From assembly GCA_021018815.1 (NCBI GenBank), contig JAITYX010000041.1, positions 5,394,001 to 5,458,000 on the forward strand: DNA of 64,000 nucleotides. The letters are read 5' to 3'. Origin of the DNA: Talinum fruticosum (taxonomy: Eukaryota > Streptophyta > Magnoliopsida > Caryophyllales > Talinaceae). The notes under the pieces are model-generated. The model saw only the letters and a program-made list of their open reading frames with translations. It ran no database searches and was not told the origin of the DNA. Within the stretch, counting starts at the first letter, position 1. Each line of letters begins with the position of its first letter. Of this stretch, positions 34,844-45,942 are shown one piece after another. A program made the translations under genes and the position numbers.

Positions 34844-37800
34844 TCAACTGCTACCTGTAGAAAAGCTTATAGTTTTTCCGAGAACAAAAGTGACCACCGA
34901 GAGCTCAATGAAGAAGATCGTATTCATGAGTGCCCTATCCACCGTCCACCCGAAAATGGTCACTCCACCAGGGTTGGATTGCAGATACATTACTACACAG
35001 CAATAACAATTTAGATAAGTGACTTGCACACGAATTGTAATCTGATATTAGCATCTTCCAGTAAAGAAAACACGCACCAAAGGCTTGCCTTTTATGGTAT
35101 GAGGACATATAAGATGCTAATTCCACATTTATAGGAGGTAATACATAATCAGCTGACTCCAAGTCACTTTCAGAGTAGTTTAGCACTGGAATCACAGGAT
35201 TGCCAGCATCCAAGTTTCCACCATTGCTCGTAGTTCCCAGGGCCTCAGTTGAATTGCATGTTACTAGTGCATGCCATCTGCTGGCAAATGATGCCAGGCC
35301 TTGGGCTCTGTGTGACATCTTCGCAGCAGCGTGAAGACAAATAATTATTCCTACTACCTGAACAATGGAGGAGATCTGCCATGGTTGCCATGAAAGAACG
35401 TAAGCAGAAGCTCTTAATAACTTAAGAAGAGAACAAAGATTGTATCTTTGAGCATGATAGTTCTGTAAGAGGCATAGTGATTGGAAAAAACCACACTAAG
35501 ATGCTCAATAGTCCCCAAACCAAAAAAAAAAAAAAAAGAAAAAGCATTTTAAAGAACTGAAGGTAAAAATTGATTCAGTTGATGTTCGTAGAGATCTATC
35601 TTCTTGAATAAATTCCTGCCACAGAAAGCTAACCATTACATTTGGCAGGTGATTCAAATAGAACATTGAATTAAGACCTCCTTGAATTAAGACCATAACT
35701 AATGCACAAATGTGGAACTACAACAGCAGCCAAAAAAGTAAGCTAAGATTAAATTATAACCAACAAGCAGAAGATTAAAAACATCTATGAGTATATGATG
35801 ACTCCGGAGTTAAAAACAAAGTTTTCTGGTCAAAGACAAGTATGGAGTCATTAACTCTACCTAGACAAAAGTTCATAAATATGGTTGGCATGTGAAGAGA
35901 TTGCCCACAACAGATGCTGATGGAAGATGATCACATCAAGTGGCAACTTTTCACAGAATGGGTGTACTGAATAACTTTCCATGCAAAAGCAGAACCTTTA
36001 ATTACACTTTATGTGAGGCAACAAGCTGCATACGTTGAGATATCATAGTGGGTAAACATGGAGAAGCAGGAGGATCAGCCCTAAAAGGTAAGCTCCCATC
36101 CCAAGAAGTACTCTGACCATCTTTTCTTTAATTACTTTAGTGACAAGATTTGAGAGTTGGATCGTGAAGAACAAATTAGTCATTTGATCATGAATCCTAA
36201 TGGCTCAAACAGGTAGTTTATTCCTCAAAACCCTCAGAAACTGATCACAATTTCTGCTCTAGCAGCAGTAGTTTATCATAAGAAGTCAAAGAAACAAAAA
36301 AGGATGTCTTCAACTATTGCGCAAAGGCACAACAGCGCACCTAGCAAATGCCATTTCAGTTTCAGACCTGTACAAGATAGAATTTTTTCATGGAGATTTG
36401 GCCAGGTGAAGCTGATGCAGAAGACTTTGTTTAAGGAAATTTAGACTTGATATAACAGAAGTGGATGGTGGAAACAGAGGTCTATTGCTTCACGGACTTT
36501 GTTTATATTCATGTTATTTTGTCATATATGTGATCCCATTTACTCCATTATCAGAGTGCCCAGGGTTCTTGGTTGTCTTCCATGACCTCCATCAGGTTAG
36601 GGCCAACTTTCTGCATCATTAATTGAAATTCGCAATCATGGAACCATAAGCCATCAGACTATGCAATCCAATGTATGAAGTTTTGGTCATTTCAGGTGAA
36701 GGTCATATGTGAGTCTTCTATCTGATTGTCAACCAAACATGTCAAGAAAAACAAAAAAATCAAAAACTAGGTTTTTAGGCTTTTGGTGATGGTGTACCCA
36801 AACTCAAGCTCATAATCAATTTTATTTCATTGTCAAATTATATGCTAAAGCAATAAAGATGCCCCACAGAATGTTTCAATAGCTCCAATCAGAAAAGATT
36901 GCAATATGAAGTGACAACTTACAGCAAAATCAGCACCATTGACGAAATTGAAGTTTGGATTACTTCCTGTGGTTTCCAAGAGAGCTACAAATTGACTAGC
37001 TGTCACAATCAAGAACTCCAAAATAAGGAAAATTCGGAACCTGTGACTTATTTTGGACAAGTGAAACGTCAGACGAATGTGCTCCTGGATATAAACTAGA
37101 ACATCGAAATCTCTTTCTAGAAGTGTCCTGTACTTCTCAAAGTGTATTACTTGTAGGTTGCAGACCAAACTGAACAGGCTGCTGCCTGTCAGATAGATTG
37201 TGGCAGAATAAGCCCAGGATACCAGCAGAATAAACATAGTCATGATAGATTCCAACCATGAATCATTCCCTACATAAATAATTTTAACAAACTCCCTTGC
37301 AATCTTCAAAATAAAGCATGGTAGGACCCATACAGCCAGCAATCGAAAGAAGTCCTGAAACAGACCATAGCTCAAGATTATTACCACTATTCAAGCTTTG
37401 GCAAACTTGCCTCAAAATAATAGCATTGCAATGCCCCCATAAGAGGGGAAAAGTGTTAACATAGAGGTAGAAACAATCATACACATGTGGGTCCTCGTTA
37501 CAGTAAAGCAGAAGTATATTAGGCAATTCACCAAATCATACTGACAAGCTGGGAAGCAAGTTTTAGCAAAAAAATTATACACAATAGTCCCATCAGGCAT
37601 CATTTAATGCTTTTCACGACAAAATTTTCCATGTCAAACAATCACCTCCCACCAAAGACCCCTCCCACAATTACAGAAAGGGGTGGGGAAGGGAAGCTCT
37701 TCCAAGAATACCATTACTCTTCTGTACTAGGATGTGCAAAAGTTCTCATCAGAAGCACTTCCTCTCATAATTACTGTAAGTGCTGAATTGGGTACTTCAG

Positions 37801-40264
37801 ATTATTTTTCAAGGCTATAAATAAAGAACAGTTAGCATTTGCCCCTCCATGTTACAAACCAAGTCGTAATCAGCATCTTTGGAATGATATTTCAAAATGT
37901 TCCCAAATGAGGTGGGAAAAGCAAATTTTCCCTGTTGCAAAATGAGTATGTGAAATCCTCTTGATCCCGCCAAATGTAGTGCAATCTTCTTCCTCCATTT
38001 TCTTATAATTCAGAAAACCTAAAAGAGTTAATAGTTCATCTTATAAACCAGCTATACCATTTTTCTTTTTCACATTTGCCAAAGTTCAAATCACTGTTGC
38101 ATAGGCAAGTGAAGTTTCAATTATAGCTTGCAAAGGCAAATGCATTAAATCAGGTAGCCCCCAAACCTACAACAAACAGGAAATAATCAAATTATTTGCA
38201 CATGGGCAAAAGGACTTACATAATCCTTACATATGAATATAAGTGCAGTCAACAAAAGTAGACTAGAAGTAAACAAGGAACATATGGTCACATCTGAGGT
38301 CCAAAATGCTGGTATAGAGGTTTGAAATAGGTGTACTAGTGCAAATTTCTAAAGATTTAGGAAGTTATGTTGGAGTAATATGGAGAGGATTAACCATATG
38401 TTATATTCTTGTCACTGTCTGCTGAACAATGAGGGTCATCACCATGAAGCTTGATGCCAACTTTCCACACAGTTGGAAAATATCTTTTACGCATATTTTT
38501 CAGCTTAGCTTCTAACAAATGAAAACAAAATGCCTGACTAAATTATCTGCCACTTGTTTTTTGGAAGAGTAGGCAGTAGATAATTCTTAATCTAATGTCA
38601 AATAGGAAGCAAACTCTCTACAACTCAAGGGTAAAACTGCTACATCTAAACACCTTTCCCTCAAAACCCCACACCTAGGTTGGAAAGTATGGATTTGGAC
38701 AATGGAGTATTGAAATATTAAGACGCAGAGGAATTGCTTTGGCGAGGAAATTCATAGAATACCAATGCTGATGCTTCTTCTTTATCCATAGTTTAGTCTC
38801 TAGTATTTCGCAGCACTATCTCATAGAATCTGACCACTTTTTGCTTTCCTTGTATCTCAAAAAATCAACATCTTGGATTTCTTTCTCTCTTAAAAAGCAC
38901 TTACAAACATCATTAACGTCATATACATTGCTATCCTCCAAGAACCCACAAAAATAATTGTGATATATACAACTCAAAGTTGCCACATCAGTATCACTCT
39001 CTGTGTCGGTCTGTGTCTCTCTATCAGTACAATTTACAATAAACAAGGTACAAGTTGCTATCAGTTTGTCATTTATTATATAGTTTAGATCACATCTATA
39101 CATTTTTGTTGAGTCCACTTCGTATAGCAACATCACATCTAGAAAGCAATAGCTATTTTTCTCTCTAGAATTTTCTCCTATGCATACTCTATTTCTCCTC
39201 CAATAACAATAATTCTTCTCTATTACAATCTCACTAAGACTCGGGTGTGTTCGGCAGTAGCGTTTGAGGTAGTGATTAGTGTTTTGGAGGATGAAAGTGT
39301 TCGGCAAGGCAGTGTTTGATATAGTGACTAGAGTTTTAGGTAGTGTTTTTAAAAAGCTACTCAAAGTAACGTTTTTAAAAACACTACCTAGTGTTTGCAC
39401 ATAATTTCCAAAATTCTCCTTTTTATTTTCTAAAATCTTTTATTATTTATGTGCTTTTGAGTCATTTTATACAAATCTGCTACTTAAACAGCTACTATTA
39501 CCGAACACACTTATCTCAAATCACTAGTTAAACATCTATCCACTAACCACAAGTCGAGTAACGGCTAATCGCTAATAAAACAGCTAACAGCTACTAAAAC
39601 ATCTAACCTCTACTAAAACAGCTAATTTTACCAAACACGCCCTCTGAACGAACGTATCAAGAAAAACCATTAGCGCCCACTAATCCCATAATATTTTTTA
39701 AAAATCTCTTTTTTTTGGGGGGTGTTGCACCCAACTCGCGTATCCCAAAACCCTAAACAGAAGATTTCAAACTCATAAACCCTAAACATTCATCTAGAAA
39801 TTAAACCTAAAACAAGAACAAAATCAACAAGAAATCCAACTTACATTAATTCTGCTCACATACTGATCCTGAAACTGAGCCGCATTCCCATGAAATCTAT
39901 CAACGAAGAGGAACTTGCGCAGGCCATACTTCCTCAAATTGTGAGAAATACATATGAGAGAGACGGCAGCGACGACGACCTCGCAGATCAGAACCTCTAG
40001 CTCGAAGGTCTTGACATGGTAGAGCTGGCAGCGAGAGGAGGAGCGATGTCCGCCGCAGTAGAAGAGGAGGATGGCCAGCGAAGGGGCGGCGACGCCTATG
40101 ACGAGGAAGGAGAGAGATGAGAGAGACAGACTGAGAGGGGAGTCGTGGAAGAAGCCGAGGAATCGGAGGAAGGTTTCAAGGCGTTTGAGGGAGTTTTTGA
40201 GCTGCTGAGTTTCGGCGTCGCGGTGGTCTTCGAGAAGCGGAACCTCCATCGTCGGAACCGCCAT
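34844..40264 (-). CDS. DUF3537 seven-helix membrane protein (plant gustatory-receptor-like, GRL)
   Basis: Four exons join cleanly: 40264-39845, 37354-36923, 35375-35078 and 34992-34844, giving 432 residues with no internal stop. All introns are GT-AG (about 2.49 kb, 1.55 kb and 85 bp). Family knowledge: plant DUF3537 proteins are predicted seven-helix membrane proteins proposed as distant relatives of insect gustatory receptors, with no agreed function. I see about seven hydrophobic segments: residues ~48-70, ~89-108, ~145-167, ~170-205, ~240-262, ~285-303 and a last one in LMNTIFFIELSVVTFVLGKT near the C-terminus. Diagnostic segments are VWVLPCF, LSKISHRFRIF, VTASQFVALL, MSHRAQGLASFASRWHA and GWTVDRALMNTIF. 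The exon 3 start is chosen at the AG at 35377-35376 because it restores the conserved helix. A MITE sits in intron 1. The start ATG has another Met five codons on, which is also possible. Confidence 0.9.
39243..39641. mobile_element. Tourist-like MITE, copy 1 (in DUF3537 intron 1)
   Basis: Ends are GGGTGTGTTCGG and CCAAACACGCC, an imperfect inverted repeat, flanked by the 3-bp repeat CTC (39240-39242 and 39642-39644). The inside contains a near-palindrome around AGGTAGTGTTTTTAAAAA and its complement. It is closely similar to copy 2 at 40907-41331 along its length. A 3-bp duplication and this end type suggest PIF/Harbinger-related MITEs. It produces a spurious 194-codon open frame on the minus strand. 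Confidence 0.75.
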
Positions 40265-40345
40265 GGGAGAGAGAGAAAGAAGCGACGGAAAACTGAAACA
40301 AAGCTAGGCAACTCAACTACTGAAGAGAAGGAGTAGAAGAGGGAC

Positions 40346-40906
40346 AAGAACACCAGAAATCATTTTTATTTTAATTTGAATTATTAAGGAAAAAAGAAAA
40401 GGGAGAAAGAAGTACAAGTCACGAGGATACAAGTCACGAGGAAATATTTGATAAAAAAAAGTCACGAGGAAATAAATTAAAATGGTTTTTAACCATCTGT
40501 ATTGTATTGTTGTGTGCCAAAAAAATTAAGTATAGGCATTTTAAGCTTTAATGTAACTATTTTGTCGTATTTTAGGTATGAAAAATTACTCTCAAATACC
40601 TTAACATTTATAAAAGAGTAATTTAGAGATACTTAAGATTTGGTATAACTATTTTAAATCTCTCATGTATGAAAATTTTTATTTTAATTTAATTTTTTAA
40701 AAACACCTAATCCTCTCTCTCCTTCCTAAGCTCAATTTATCGTCTTCTGTGTTAATTTTTTTATTTTAATTTTATTTAATCTATTTCTCAAAACCCCTAA
40801 TCATCTCTCTCCACCTTGTGAATTTTATTTAATCTATTTCTCAAAATTTTTTATTTTAATTTTTTTATTTTAATTTTATTTAATCTATTTCTCAAAAAGA
40901 GTCTAA
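40346..40906. other. Upstream region of DUF3537 gene and AT-rich spacer
   Basis: The part nearest 40346 should include the promoter and leader of the DUF3537 gene. From about 40680 a phrase with TTTAATCTATTTCTCAAAA is repeated three times (about 40776, 40826, 40880) in TTTTATTTTAATT-rich DNA. The last copy runs into the broken end of the copia LTR. Confidence 0.5.
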
Positions 40907-41331
40907 GCGTGTGTTCAGCAAGTAACTTTTGAGATAATGGTTAGTGTTTTAGAGGAGATAAAACACTAATTATCTAAAAATGTGAGTGTTTGGCAACGTA
41001 GTGTTTGACATAGTGATTAGTGTTTTAGGTAGTGTTTTCGAAAAGCTATTCAAAGTAACGTTTTCAAAAACACTAGCTACTCGTTTGCATATAATTTCGA
41101 AATTCTCCTTTTTATTTTCTAAAAGCTTTTATCAATTATGTCCTTTTAAGTCATTTTATACAAATCTGCTAGTTACACAACTATTATTACCAAACACGCT
41201 TATTTTAAATCACTAGTTAAACATCTAACCACTAACCACTAGTCAATATCGGTTAATCGCTAACAAAACAGCTTAACAACTATTAAAACAGCTTAACCAC
41301 TACTAAAACAACTAATTTTACCGAACACGCC
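40907..41331. mobile_element. Tourist-like MITE, copy 2 (inserted in a copia LTR)
   Basis: Ends are GCGTGTGTTCAGC and ACCGAACACGCC, flanked by TAA (40904-40906 and 41332-41334), the usual PIF/Harbinger target duplication. The flanking AGAGTCTAA and TAAGTCACCCTAAAGGG join to give the copia LTR phrase found intact at about 52066-52085, which proves the insertion point. It is 425 bp. Confidence 0.85.
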
Positions 41332-42785
41332 TAAGTCACCCTAAAGGGGGTGAATAGGGTGATGAGGAAATTTAAACAAATTTAGAATCTTTTTGCTTGG
41401 AAGAAGATAAACAACGATTCCGAGTGTAGATTGGACTCGGAAAAGTATACACTCGAATTACGTGGAAACCCTCCTGGGCGGAAAACCACGGACAGTGCTA
41501 ATCCAAGTACCAAGTCAAATCCACTATTTTGAATCCTCAAAATATAACGGATCGACTCTACCATAATTGCTCCCTTAGACAATTCCTTACAATGTTTTCC
41601 TGGACTCGAAATTTCCTTATCCGATCAAATACTTCCTAACCGAGGTAACCTTTACACTTAGGGATAATTGAGCTAAGTTAACTCTTACATCTCGAGTCAA
41701 GGGACCTTACTCAAAAAGTAAGAGAAGCATGTAACTGTTTACGAGACTTTAAAACTCGAAAAATATTAAGTACAAACTTGGAGTTGTAAGTAGAAGATTG
41801 AATGAGTAATGCACTAAGAGAATTAGGCGATCAATAGTTTCAGCAATGGATCCAACAATCTTCAAGTCTTGTGAAGTGGCTTCTATTTATAGATGACCAA
41901 GCGAGTAGCCGTTGAGTCCGGTTTCGGAATGAAGTCTCTACTAACCGTTGGAAGGGCTTTTCCGAGTCACTCAAAAAGATCCGTTGGTGTGTAGACGTTG
42001 GGCAACAACTATTTGCTCCAAAAGATGTTCCAATCAACTAGTGTTGTTTGAAAAGTAAGGCGAGAAAACACCGTTGAGCCTAGGGTTGGATTTTTCCAGT
42101 TTTGAAACAGACAACCCCGACACAATGTCCGAGTCCTGTCCAAAATTGGCTAAAACTGTCTGCTGGTGTTTAACAGTTAGAAGTCGGTTGCTTTTGAAAT
42201 TCAAAAAGATATATCAGCTTTGTTTAAATAACCTTCAAAAGCAAACCACATTGGTTCTCAAAGTATAAAATACTTTGGTCCAAGGTTAGGCACGAGATAA
42301 TAATTATATTAGGATAATTAAATGCTTAATTATCTTTGGCCTAGAAGAGTGGAATATTCTGAGTCTAATATCAAATAAGTTTAAACTCAGCTCAGAATAA
42401 TTCCTAGAAAAATCAAGTAGAAGAATATTCAAACATAGAGAGTAACCTTGATCTATCAAATAATCATTTAGGGAATAAACTGACTTAGAGGAACTCAATA
42501 GACAAAGACTCGGTTCCGAGTTAGCAAACACAGATCAAGTACTTAGAAAAGATGCGTTAAATGAATTATTTCATCATGCGATGGTTCAAGTATATTTTGA
42601 GTAGATCGAATACCTCAGTAGAGATGATATAGAACATAGTGATATCCGAGTCACTCGGAACAAAAATGAAAACTTAGATATGAGTTTCTATGAAGCTCGA
42701 ATGACTTGCAATCAAAACTCAAGAGAGATAGAAGTATATACCTGAATCTTCTATAAGATATTTAGAGTTAAAATCTGAGTATTCA
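41332..42785 (-). mobile_element. 3' LTR of the SIRE-like element
   Basis: On the minus strand it starts TGAATACTCAGATTTTAAC after the polypurine tract AAAAAGGGGAGAT (42786-42798). It carries TATAAATA (minus, about 41884-41891) and continues until the MITE target site at 41332. The terminal bases that should read GAGCAAACCTTCA survive only as a decayed AGAGTCTAA-adjacent stretch left of the MITE. It is nearly colinear with 52050-53478, with many small indels. Confidence 0.85.
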
Positions 42786-43214
42786 ATCTCCCCTTTTTAT
42801 GAAAGGCATTCCATTCTTAAGATAGAAACTTGTTAGTACAAATTAAGTTTTCAGTGTCAATGATCCGTGATTTCTTCCGCATCGAGCAAGTAGAGTGTAA
42901 AGAAATTCTAGATCAAAGCATGACTTATAAGCGGATATTAGAACCAAAGTAGATTTCCGAGTAGAAAAGCTAAATACTAAAAGAAACTCGAAAATGATCG
43001 TAACATAGAAAGATAAACACTAACGTTCATTCATTAAAAAATATTTACAATATAAAGAGAGGAAAGAAACTCCCCTAAGCCAAATATCAAGTTTTCTATT
43101 TTTTCTCCCCTAGCATTTCAAGTAAAAGGAGGGAAGAAAAGTGGAAAGTAAATACACTTAATGTTGAACAAAAAAATTAAAAAAAAAGAAAAAGAAAAAG
43201 ATTAAGATGGTGAT

Positions 43215-44960
43215 GTCTGGTTAGGCAGAGGAGGATAGACAAGCAGTGCGCTTGCGCCGGTAAGTCCGAGATGAGGTGGTAGATCGCGACGCGGTAGCAC
43301 TGGGATGTTAGGAAGCAGCTCATAACTCGGGTGGTCGAGTTAAGACAATGTCATCCTTGGGCTCGTCTTCTTGGAAGACTATAGAGGCTTCCGAGTCACC
43401 TGGTTTGGACTGTTCAATGTCCCCAACATCTATTGATCCACTCGGATCCGAGGAGATCGGCTCAGGTTCGGGCTCTATAGCCCCCTTGTCTTTTGGTGGA
43501 GCGTCCTCTTCTTTTCTTCTTTCTTCCTCCTTATTCTCCTCTTCAGCTCGAGCCTCGCCTCGCTTCAGCTGCGTCCTCAGCCTATTCTTCTTCTCGCTTC
43601 TACCTCATCGAGGTAGACTTGGCCGGGTTGGAGGACCCTCGGATGTGTAGGAGGATTCCGAGTCCTGCGCAGCCTTTATTCTGCGCTCGCGAAGAAGTTC
43701 GAGCTATTCGCGTTGTTCGCTAAGAATCCCTTTGAACTCAAGCATCGGGATTGACACTCTTGAATATGGGATTAGGCGGTCTTCGGTGAATGACCATCCC
43801 ACGGAAAATAGGCTTGAGAGAGCGTACAACTTATCGAAGTTGGTCGCCTATAAACACAAGTTTTTCGACCAAGGTAGCAAATGTGCCAACCGAGAGAGGA
43901 GGTTGAGACAAGGAGGAGCTAGTTGAAGTGGATGGCTGAGTGGGTTGACTCCGAGTCCGGGGAGGAGGATAGGCAAGTTCCAACTCGGAAGAGTGAACCC
44001 ATTCACCAGGTTTAACTTCCCGGTATCCATACCCCGTAAGTTCTTTCGCCCCGGAACTATGGCCGACTCAAAAACAACAGAGGGATCTCGAAGGAAGGGG
44101 GATCTTAAATTGTTTGAAGATGAGAGAAAGAAGAGCTCCAAATAGAAAAGGAGCTGATTTCTTTGATTGAGCGAGCACCTAAGCCATTTGCTTGATAATG
44201 AAAGGAAAGAGGTATACATCGTAGCCCTCCATGATGTCAAACAAAACTTTGAGAACCCTAGAGTTTGGGTTCTCCTTGCTCGAGTGGTGAGCAAAGAAAG
44301 TACGCATCATAATGTAGCAAAGCAATTTGACCTCACTTTTCATCCGAGTCACAAAGAAATTTTTTCGTGCTCGGGCACTTCTTTGGCAAATTTGTCAAAG
44401 AAGTCATCGACAACTTTTAGAAAAGGAATGTGATTGGGATTGAGAAAAAGAGAAGATACATTGAAAAGTTTATGGGGAAGAAGGAGTTTGATTCTAATAG
44501 TGGTACCTTGAACTTTGGAAGTGATGACACCTCCGGAAAAGGATTTGTTTGCATAGAACTCAGCCACGAGTTCTGGATAAATGAAATCATTAAAGCATAG
44601 ATAGTTGTATACTCCAGCTTTTTGAATGAATTTTAGCCAAGAAAAGGAGGTGTTTTTGAAAAACTTGCCATCCAACGTGAAGTGCTTGGACAACAAACAC
44701 TTTTAAGGGGTCGGACATACCCTCTTGAGTTGTTTTTCGGGCCTTCTTTGTAGCAAAGCCCATGAACTCGGAAGTAAAACCACGTTTAGACAATGTGAGA
44801 GTAAAAAGATGAGAGGTTCTTAGAGAAGTGAGTGGGGAGAGAGAGAGAGAACACTTTGAGAGCAAGCAACGAGTATAAGAGAGTAGAGAATTTTGTGTAA
44901 GAAGAGTAGGGCGCAAAGTGAAGAAATGAAGACGAATAGTTGCTATATATAGAGAAGACG
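43215..44960 (-). pseudogene. Accessory (env-like) ORF of the SIRE-like element
   Basis: Several overlapping minus-strand frames form one long ORF interrupted by frameshifts. An N-terminal part contains GFATKKARKTTQEG. A core (44696-44349) contains IYPELVAEFYANKSFSGGVI and a VQGTTIRIK segment, matching the domain common in plant retroelement third ORFs. A C-terminal acidic/Pro-rich tail ends near 43215 with an Arg-rich segment. That tail is shared with the fragment at 4700-5160. The role of this protein is unknown. An envelope function has been suggested for SIRE elements but not shown, and I see no clear signal peptide. Confidence 0.65.
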
Positions 44961-45439
44961 GAGATGTCCTTCAACCTTCTTTCTTATCGTTCAAACGACA
45001 TTCTCGAGAAAGACATGACGTACAACAGATCCAACGGCTACAATTCCAGCGTTTGTCTCTCTAACGGTTAGAATTCTTTGAAAATGACGCGTGTTAGAGA
45101 GAGAAAGAGAATTTAAAAAATCTTTCCGAGATTCTCCATTCATCTAGAGATGATCTCAAAAGTTTGGTGTCCATTTTGATCAAATACCGAGTCCGACTCA
45201 GTATGGTTTCGAGCGACTTAGAAAGCAATTAACCAATATCTCAGTCTCATTATTAAGTCAACTGATCCATTTGTTAATTAAGAACAAATCACAAAATTAA
45301 GCACATAAAACATCTAATCATGCATTAGTCATGCTAAGCTCATTCCTAATAAAACAAAACTAATCCTCACTAAGTGGCTTAGTGAAAATATCAGCTAATT
45401 AAAATTTCATAGGAATGAATTCAAGTTCAATATCACCTT

Positions 45440-45940
45440 TCTAATAATGGTCTCTCAGAAAATGATACCTGACCGCAATATGCTTTGTCTTTGAATGTTG
45501 AACTGGATTCTTAGTGATACTGATTGCACTCCGATTATCACACTTGATTGGGATAGATTTGAATGAAAGTCTAAGATCCTTCAAGTGTTGCTTGATCCAT
45601 AGAATATGAGCACAAGCACACTCCAGCTGTAATGTACTCAACTTCAACAATTGATAGAGCAACTAAGTTCTACTTCTTTGAGTGCCAAGATATAAGGGAT
45701 TAACCTTGAAATTGGCATGCTCTCGACGTGCTCTTTCTATCAACCTTATAACCAGCATAGTCAACATCGGGTTCATTTAGGGCCTCTAGTGCATTTATGG
45801 GTCCTGTTAATGATATTAATGTAGTGAATGCACATAGATTTTATAAAGAAGAACGAGTTCTTATCCCACTCGTTGATGTCGGACAAAATGTTCTCGAGTG
45901 AGTGACTCAAAGCATATTTGAATGCTCTACCTGTTCTCCG
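45440..45940 (-). pseudogene. Copia RT-start and RNase H remnants with RT core missing
   Basis: The minus strand at 45955-45773 gives HSLENILSDINEWDKN, the linker preceding copia RT. Shortly after, at about 45790-45740, it reads as the start of RNase H. The C-terminal RNase H block then follows (SIPIKCDNRSAISITK, HSKTKHIAVRYHFLRDH, 45662-45441). The several hundred codons of RT with its YVDD motif are absent, so the element could not copy itself. Confidence 0.75.
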
Positions 45941-45942
45941 GT

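Noticed and set aside
38816..39400. A 194-codon open frame on the minus strand in DUF3537 intron 1.
   Set aside because: Half of it lies inside the MITE at 39243-39641 and the rest has no family resemblance; the DUF3537 exons join correctly without it.
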